Below are positions 14,013 to 18,192 of a DNA stretch of 18,192 bases, piece after piece. Location: positions 1-18,192 of the forward strand of contig CALAUH010000163.1 in the NCBI GenBank assembly GCA_937892225.1, read 5' to 3'. The stretch's first letter is position 1, and every line of letters starts with the position of its first letter. The notes under the pieces were generated by a model. The model was not told where the DNA came from. It did not search any database and worked only from the letters and a program-made list of their open reading frames with translations. A program made the translations under genes and the position numbers. Source of the DNA: an uncultured Treponema sp. (lineage in GTDB: Bacteria; Spirochaetota; Spirochaetia; Treponematales; Treponemataceae).

Positions 14013-14667
14013 CATCATCGTCGAAATCGTCTTCTGAATCATCCATATCATCTGATTCTGAATCTGAATCTTCGTCGTCATCATCTAAATCTTTTGATTT
14101 TTCGTTAACGTCGTCCATTAAATCATCATCTTCATCATCATCAAGAATGATACTATGTTTAATTTTAGAAACAGTTCCAGGTGGTTCAAGTTTTGTATGA
14201 ATTTCAGTTTCAATTTCTTTTGCAGATTTTCCTAAAGCAAATGAGATTTCATCTTCTAATAATTTTTTTGCAGAATCATAAAGTTTTCTTTCCAAAATTG
14301 GTAATTCTTTTACTTTACTTCTGTTATATAAACATCGGACAATAGCAGCTATATCTTTTACTGTTCCCTTTTTCAACAGTTCAAGATTCATCTGATATCT
14401 AAGTTTCCAATCTGATGTTATAGGTTCAAAATCTTCTGATAAAAGATCCAATGCTTCTTGAGCTTCTTTTGCAGTTACAATCTGACGAATACCAAGTTCT
14501 TCTGCTTTTGCTACAGGAACCATAACAATCATATCAGATGCTTCAATGTAAATTTCATAATAAGGAATTAATTCTTCTTTGAATTTCTTATCAAAAATTT
14601 TTGTAATTTTACCAACACCCTGACTAGGGTATACAACCTTCTGGTTAACTTTAAATTGATTTGCCAT
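13999..14667 (-). CDS. carD: CarD/CdnL-family RNA polymerase-binding regulator with acidic tail
   Basis: CarD proteins bind the RNA polymerase beta subunit and stabilise open promoter complexes. Residues 1-65 form the RNA-polymerase-interacting domain (VNQKVVYPSQGVGKI, YYEIYI, MIVMVPVAKAEELGIR). Residues 70-165 are the helical DNA-binding domain (SDWKLRYQMNLELLKKG, VRCLYNRSK, LERKLYDSAKKLLEDEIS). Residues about 172-222 are an added tail dominated by Asp, Glu and Ser, absent from mycobacterial CarD. The ATG at 14667 lacks a Shine-Dalgarno site but has a strong promoter ending 11 bases upstream. The gene leads a carD-ispD-ispF cluster with overlapping ends. The tail is encoded by GAT/GAA-rich DNA that also contains the ispD start. 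Confidence 0.93.
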   Translation of the reverse strand: MANQFKVNQKVVYPSQGVGKITKIFDKKFKEELIPYYEIYIEASDMIVMVPVAKAEELGIRQIVTAKEAQEALDLLSEDFEPITSDWKLRYQMNLELLKKGTVKDIAAIVRCLYNRSKVKELPILERKLYDSAKKLLEDEISFALGKSAKEIETEIHTKLEPPGTVSKIKHSIILDDDEDDDLMDDVNEKSKDLDDDDEDSDSESDDMDDSEDDFDDDDENF

Positions 14668-14678
14668 ATGTAAATAAT

Positions 14679-14707
14679 ATTATATCACAAAATAAAGATA
14701 AATTCAA
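14679..14707 (-). promoter_or_regulatory. Promoter of carD-ispD-ispF
   Basis: TTGAAT (14707-14702) is 17 bases from a perfect TATAAT (14684-14679), which carries the extended TGA element just before it. The carD ATG lies 11 bases past the -10 box, so the leader would be about 5 bases long. Confidence 0.75.
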
Positions 14708-14714
14708 ACTGACA

Positions 14715-14758
14715 AAAAAAACATCTGATATAAGAAACACTTACACCAGATGTTTTTT
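14715..14758 (-). terminator. Intrinsic terminator of the outer-membrane-like gene
   Basis: A perfect 12-bp stem (AAAAAACATCTG and CAGATGTTTTTT) encloses a 20-base loop, with eight T on the minus-strand transcript. It lies 18 bases after the stop of the gene at 14776 and just upstream of the carD promoter, isolating the two. Confidence 0.85.
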
Positions 14759-14775
14759 AATTTAAGTTTTTCTAA

Positions 14776-15405
14776 TTAGAAATAATAAGTTAAACCTACA
14801 GTTCCTAAACAGAATCCTGTTACTAATGAAGTAAAATATCCTTCTACACCATTAAAGAATAATGTATCTCTACTACCTTCATATTTTGTACTTACTAATA
14901 TTGGGAAATTAAACGAATATCCTAAACCAAATTTATCTGATAATCTATGATTCATTTTTGTTGTTAATAACAATGCTGAAACACTCATATCTGATTTGTT
15001 TTCTAAAGAAAAAAGATAAATAAGACTAGGACCTATAGCCATTTGAAATCTTGAATCATTTGGGAATATATTCCAGCCTGCAAAAAGTGATGCCATAATA
15101 TATGTAAAACCTGAATCTTCTTCATCATCTTGTGCATTATCATCTGTTTCATTATCAACTGATGAACTAAAGAAAGGATTATCTAAATCAAAAGTTTCAA
15201 TTCCTCCATTACCAAAACTCAAAATCTGAATACCGAAATCGGCCTGGAAAGAATCATTCTTTCGAATAGATAATTCTGGGAAAATACCACCTATATCAGC
15301 ACGAAGGCTAATACCATTTTGAGCATAATTGTCAGATCTTTTTTCTGCAAAAACTGCACCAATCATAAAAACACTCAATAAAACACTAATAAAAATTTTT
15401 TTCAT
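14776..15405 (-). CDS. Small exported beta-barrel-like outer membrane protein
   Basis: The 209 residues begin with a Sec signal peptide (KK, then ISVLLSVFMIGAVFA, likely cleavage after Ala20 before EKRS). The mature part alternates polar and hydrophobic residues in strand-like stretches (ISLRADIGG, SFQADFGIQIL, FTYIMASLFAGWNIF, KFGLGYSFNFPIL, SLVTGFCLGTVGLTYYF) and ends in Phe, as outer membrane barrels do. An acidic loop rich in Asp, Asn and Glu (about residues 82-97) separates the strands. The family is not recognised and no function is proposed. AGGAG lies before the ATG (15411-15415). The gene is monocistronic, with its own promoter and terminator. Confidence 0.7.
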   Translation of the reverse strand: MKKIFISVLLSVFMIGAVFAEKRSDNYAQNGISLRADIGGIFPELSIRKNDSFQADFGIQILSFGNGGIETFDLDNPFFSSSVDNETDDNAQDDEEDSGFTYIMASLFAGWNIFPNDSRFQMAIGPSLIYLFSLENKSDMSVSALLLTTKMNHRLSDKFGLGYSFNFPILVSTKYEGSRDTLFFNGVEGYFTSLVTGFCLGTVGLTYYF

Positions 15406-15460
15406 TTTTCACTCCTATTTATATAAGTTATAAACTCATACCTTTGATTAATTACATCTT

Positions 15461-15488
15461 AATATAACTATATGCAAAAAACAATCAA
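15461..15488 (-). promoter_or_regulatory. Promoter of the outer-membrane-like gene
   Basis: TTGATT (15488-15483) and TATATT (15466-15461) lie 16 bases apart on the minus strand, about 55 bases before the ATG. This gene has a conventional leader with a Shine-Dalgarno site, unlike its neighbours. Confidence 0.5.
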
Positions 15489-15546
15489 ATTTCCTAAAAT
15501 TAAGAAAAGTCTTATACTCATCTTATTTTTCGAATTTTCTTATTTA

Positions 15547-15575
15547 TTGCTATTTTATTTTATTTCCTTTATATT
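15547..15575 (+). promoter_or_regulatory. Promoter of the helicase gene
   Basis: TTGCTA (15547-15552) is 17 bases from TATATT (15570-15575). The ATG at 15587 lies 11 bases after the -10 box, whereas the in-frame ATG at 15578 is only 2 bases after it and probably precedes the transcript start. Confidence 0.5.
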
Positions 15576-15586
15576 AGATGTATATT

Positions 15587-17467
15587 ATGGAAGAAATTAT
15601 TGAAAATGAAGAAGAAACAGTCTCTTTCGAAGACTTAGGCTTAGATGAATATACATTACAGGCAGTTGAACGCAAAGGATTTATTAATCCATCTCCAATA
15701 CAGATTTTAGCAATTCCAAGATTATTAAATGGTGAATCTAATTTAATAGCAAGAGCACGAACAGGAACTGGTAAAACTGCTGCTTTTGGATTACCAATTA
15801 TTCAATCTATAAGAGATAAATGTGATTATGTACAGGCATTAATTCTTGAACCAACACGTGAACTTGCAATGCAGACTTGTACAGAAATGCAGTCTTTTTC
15901 AACAAATTCAATTCCACGTACAACGGTTTTATATGGAGGAGCTTCTTATTCACAGCAAATCAGAGAATTAAAAAAAGGATGTGAAATAGTTGTAGGAACT
16001 CCTGGAAGAATAAAAGACCACATAGAAAAGAAAACATTAGATTTAAGTCATATAAAATATTTTATCCTTGATGAAGGGGATGAAATGCTTGATATGGGAT
16101 TCATCGATGATATCCGTGAAATATTTATGCATGCAAATCCAGATTCAAGAATTCTTCTTTTCAGTGCAACAATGCCTGCCCCAATTCTTAAGATTGCAGC
16201 TGATTTTATGGGTGAATATGACATCATAGAAGAAGCAAAAGTAATTGATGAAGCTTTATTAATTGATCAAAAATATTATCTGGTTAAAGAACACGATAAA
16301 CTGGAAGCTTTAGTTCGTTTAATTGATGTTGCGCCTGATTTTTATGGGCTTATTTTTACAATGACAAAATCTGAAGCTGATACAGTAACAAAAGAATTAA
16401 TTTTAAAAGGATACGATGCAGCAGCCTTACATGGTGATATAATGCAGCAGCAGCGGGAAAAAGTTTTAGAATTATTTAAATTACGAAAAACAAAAATTCT
16501 TGTTGCCACCGATGTTGCAGCAAGAGGTATTGATATTTCAGGTTTGACCCATGTTATTAACTACACTCTTCCTTTTGATACTGCAACTTATGTTCATCGA
16601 ATTGGTAGAACAGGTCGTGCAGGTACAACGGGGACAGCCTTTACTTTAATAAGACCAGAAGAAAGAAGAAAATTAAAATTTTTTATTAAAAATGTTGAAA
16701 AAGCAACAAAAGGAAAACTTATAGAAGATAAAATTCCTTCTGTAAACAATGTTCTGGAAATTAAAGAAAAACGCTTAATCAATGAATTAAAAGAAAAACT
16801 CTTTATTAAACAAAAAAAAGAGGACAAGGGGGACAGTCCTGACGAAATTAATAACACCCCTCTTGAACTTAAAAAGATTGATACAAAATATATTGAACTT
16901 GCGCAGGAACTTTCAAAAGATAACAATCCTCAGGAAGTTTTAGCCGGTATTTTATCTGTTTTCTATAGCAGCAAATTAAGTGCAAAAAACTATGGTAAAC
17001 TTACAAAGATATCTTCAACACCTTCTTATGATCAGACAAGAATATTTGTTTCATTGGGAAAACAAGATGGTTATAGAGCAAAAGAAATTTCAAACTTTTT
17101 CAGTAACTTACTTGACATTCCAGCCTATAAAGTTGATGATATTGATGTAGCACAACAGTTTTCTATTGTGTCTTTACCAAAAGAAGCTGCTAAAAAAGCA
17201 CTTATGCTTTCAAAAAGCAAAAAAAATATTCCTCATATGCATATTGATACAAAAGAGGAAGGTCGTGGCAGCAGAAAAAGACAAAAAAGTGATAAAAAAT
17301 ATTCTAATAAAGAAAGTAAATCAAATACAAATAAAAGTACTTCAAATAAAAAAAATAATGTGAGTTCTCAAAAAAGTTCAAAAAACTCAAAAAGTTCATC
17401 AAATCATAAAGCAAAATCAAATGCTTCTGTGTATAAAAAAAGTACCAAAAAGGTTGAAAGATTTTAA
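15587..17467 (+). CDS. DEAD-box RNA helicase with DEGD motif and basic tail
   Basis: An ATP-dependent RNA helicase of 626 residues (629 from the ATG at 15578). Numbered from 15578: Q motif GFINPSPIQ (34-42), Walker A ARTGTGKT (60-67), PTREL (92-96), GG (120-121), TPGR (141-144), motif II DEGD (165-168) in place of DEAD, SAT (196-198), ATDVAARGID (310-319) and HRIGRTGR (340-347). Residues about 480-550 resemble the RNA-binding domain of DbpA/CsdA-type helicases (TRIFVSLGKQDGYRAKEISNFF). The last 75 residues are Lys/Ser/Asn-rich and probably disordered. The role is likely ribosome assembly or RNA turnover. The start at 15587 is preferred because of the promoter position. Two repeat copies lie in frame, at 16630 and 16829. 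Confidence 0.9.
   Translation: MEEIIENEEETVSFEDLGLDEYTLQAVERKGFINPSPIQILAIPRLLNGESNLIARARTGTGKTAAFGLPIIQSIRDKCDYVQALILEPTRELAMQTCTEMQSFSTNSIPRTTVLYGGASYSQQIRELKKGCEIVVGTPGRIKDHIEKKTLDLSHIKYFILDEGDEMLDMGFIDDIREIFMHANPDSRILLFSATMPAPILKIAADFMGEYDIIEEAKVIDEALLIDQKYYLVKEHDKLEALVRLIDVAPDFYGLIFTMTKSEADTVTKELILKGYDAAALHGDIMQQQREKVLELFKLRKTKILVATDVAARGIDISGLTHVINYTLPFDTATYVHRIGRTGRAGTTGTAFTLIRPEERRKLKFFIKNVEKATKGKLIEDKIPSVNNVLEIKEKRLINELKEKLFIKQKKEDKGDSPDEINNTPLELKKIDTKYIELAQELSKDNNPQEVLAGILSVFYSSKLSAKNYGKLTKISSTPSYDQTRIFVSLGKQDGYRAKEISNFFSNLLDIPAYKVDDIDVAQQFSIVSLPKEAAKKALMLSKSKKNIPHMHIDTKEEGRGSRKRQKSDKKYSNKESKSNTNKSTSNKKNNVSSQKSSKNSKSSSNHKAKSNASVYKKSTKKVERF
16630..16639 (+). repeat. GGGGACAGCC repeat inside the helicase gene
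   Basis: It is read ACG GGG ACA GCC, Thr351-Gly-Thr-Ala354, directly after motif VI. The Gly-Thr-Ala is conserved in DEAD-box proteins, so this is a codon-level match in a conserved spot; GGG and GCC are rare choices nearby. Confidence 0.6.
16829..16840 (+). repeat. GGGGACAGTCCT repeat inside the helicase gene
   Basis: It is read GGG GAC AGT CCT, Gly418-Asp-Ser-Pro421, in the charged linker between the helicase core and the C-terminal domain, where an insertion would be harmless. Confidence 0.75.
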
Positions 17468-17511
17468 TTAAATTATTATCTATTTAAATTTCTTTTTACC
17501 CATTTTAGCAG

Positions 17512-17517
17512 TATAAT
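17512..17517 (+). promoter_or_regulatory. -10 box of the sensor lipoprotein gene
   Basis: A perfect TATAAT ends 9 bases before the ATG at 17527. No clear -35 box was seen and there is no Shine-Dalgarno site. Confidence 0.45.
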
Positions 17518-17526
17518 GGATGAGTG

Positions 17527-18192
17527 ATGAAGTATTTAAAATTTTTTATTCTTACAGGCATGATATTTTTATTATCATTTAGTTCAATATCATGCAGCAA
17601 AAAACAAAAAGTAAGAATCAATATTGGAAATGATTTAAATATAACAGAAAGCAAAAACGAAAACGATAATGAAAAATTTGTCTGGGTTGAAGCTCAATTT
17701 GAAATCCCAGATGAATTAAAAAATAAAGATTTAGGTGTATATTCTGCATATATAAAAGCTGCAACAAAAGTCTGGATTAACGGTACATTTGTCGGTGAAT
17801 TTGGAAAATTTCCTCCTCATGGATTTAGCTGTGGATTCCAGGCACATTATTACTTTTTACCAAAATCCTCTTTAATTCAAGAAGGAACCAATAAATTATT
17901 AATAAAAGTTTGGGTTGGCGGCGGAAAAGCCATTTCCAAAGATATGTTTATTGGTGAAACTTCAGATGCAAACAGATTAGCAGAACTCAAAACTTTTTAT
18001 TCAACAAAAATAAATGTTTTTTTTGCAGGTATTATGTTTTTAGTAAGTCTTTTATATATCATCATGTATAGAACATTAAAAAAACATAATAAACAGATGG
18101 ATGACGCGGATTTAATTGAACAATGCATTCTGAAAAACTTTTTTATGAGTTCTTTAGAAAAACAGGCACGGACAGAAATTATTAAAGAAATG
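17527..18192 (+). CDS. Sensor protein with 7TMR-DISM-like outer domain and lipoprotein signal (3' end beyond window)
   Basis: 222 codons are open to the window edge. The signal MKYLKFFILTGMIFLLSFSS ends at a relaxed spirochaetal lipobox SISC, with Cys23 the likely lipidated residue. Residues about 50-150 form a jelly-roll-type domain (VWVEAQFEIP, YSAYIKAATKVWINGTFVGE, FGKFPPHGF, NKLLIKVWVGGG), which resembles the extracellular 7TMR-DISM domain that binds small ligands or carbohydrates. One membrane helix follows (about 164-182, VFFAGIMFLVSLLYIIMY). The sequence then turns basic and cytosolic up to the edge. In such receptors the missing part is usually a kinase, cyclase or phosphatase output domain, but nothing here decides which. 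A GTG one codon earlier (17524) is an alternative start. Confidence 0.7.
   Translation, partial: MKYLKFFILTGMIFLLSFSSISCSKKQKVRINIGNDLNITESKNENDNEKFVWVEAQFEIPDELKNKDLGVYSAYIKAATKVWINGTFVGEFGKFPPHGFSCGFQAHYYFLPKSSLIQEGTNKLLIKVWVGGGKAISKDMFIGETSDANRLAELKTFYSTKINVFFAGIMFLVSLLYIIMYRTLKKHNKQMDDADLIEQCILKNFFMSSLEKQARTEIIKEM

Noticed and set aside
14013..14084. Longer N-terminus for IspD
   Set aside because: The upstream codons only read the Asp-rich carD tail in a shifted frame; the family sequence begins at MKTSKSFIV.
1271..16840. DNA uptake sequence as an explanation of the GGGGACAG repeats
   Set aside because: Intragenic copies and an inverted pair fit that idea, but clustering near a RAYT and the long empty stretch fit a transposase-linked repeat better. 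It stays as an alternative for a genome-wide test.

Overview
The window is AT-rich bacterial DNA that reads as a treponeme-like spirochaete. The evidence is a 1450-residue membrane-anchored coiled-coil protein of the spirochaete type, a CarD regulator with a long acidic tail in front of overlapping ispD and ispF, a relaxed lipobox, and a sensor with a 7TMR-DISM-like outer domain. No rRNA, tRNA, CRISPR array or complete insertion sequence was seen.

Layout. 1-390 is a short + strand fragment that does not look bacterial, and it abuts a truncated rarA. 388-2650 (minus) is an acetolactate synthase gene, with rarA directly behind it, preceded by a complete transcription attenuator: promoter, 17-residue Val/Leu/Ile-rich leader peptide, mutually exclusive hairpins and terminator. 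2695-5235 (minus) holds a tyrosine-phosphatase-like gene and a radical SAM gene. 5333-6070 (+) is a REP-associated tyrosine transposase (RAYT). 6111-7586 (+) is an RqcH/NFACT homologue. 7745-12810 (+) is a HAD hydrolase followed by the giant coiled-coil gene. A perfect bidirectional terminator separates this from the minus-strand cluster carD-ispD-ispF (12847-14667). A small outer-membrane-like protein lies at 14776-15405. A DEAD-box helicase (15587-17467, +) and the start of a sensor lipoprotein (17527 to the window end) finish the window.

Two systems stand out. First, the octamer GGGGACAG, usually extended to GGGGACAGTCCTCC, occurs 12 times, around the RAYT and again in the helicase gene. 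Eight copies lie inside protein-coding genes and are read through in several frames. One copy supplies the Shine-Dalgarno sequence of the radical SAM gene, and two form a REPIN-like hairpin. The word has no stop codon in any of its six frames, which may explain how a normally extragenic repeat family tolerates genes. Second, the acetolactate synthase leader is a textbook four-segment attenuator that would couple the first step of branched-chain amino acid synthesis to charged Val/Leu/Ile tRNA.

A third pattern is that many genes have a TATAAT-like box only 5-11 bases before the start codon and no Shine-Dalgarno sequence, so leaderless or near-leaderless mRNAs may be common here.
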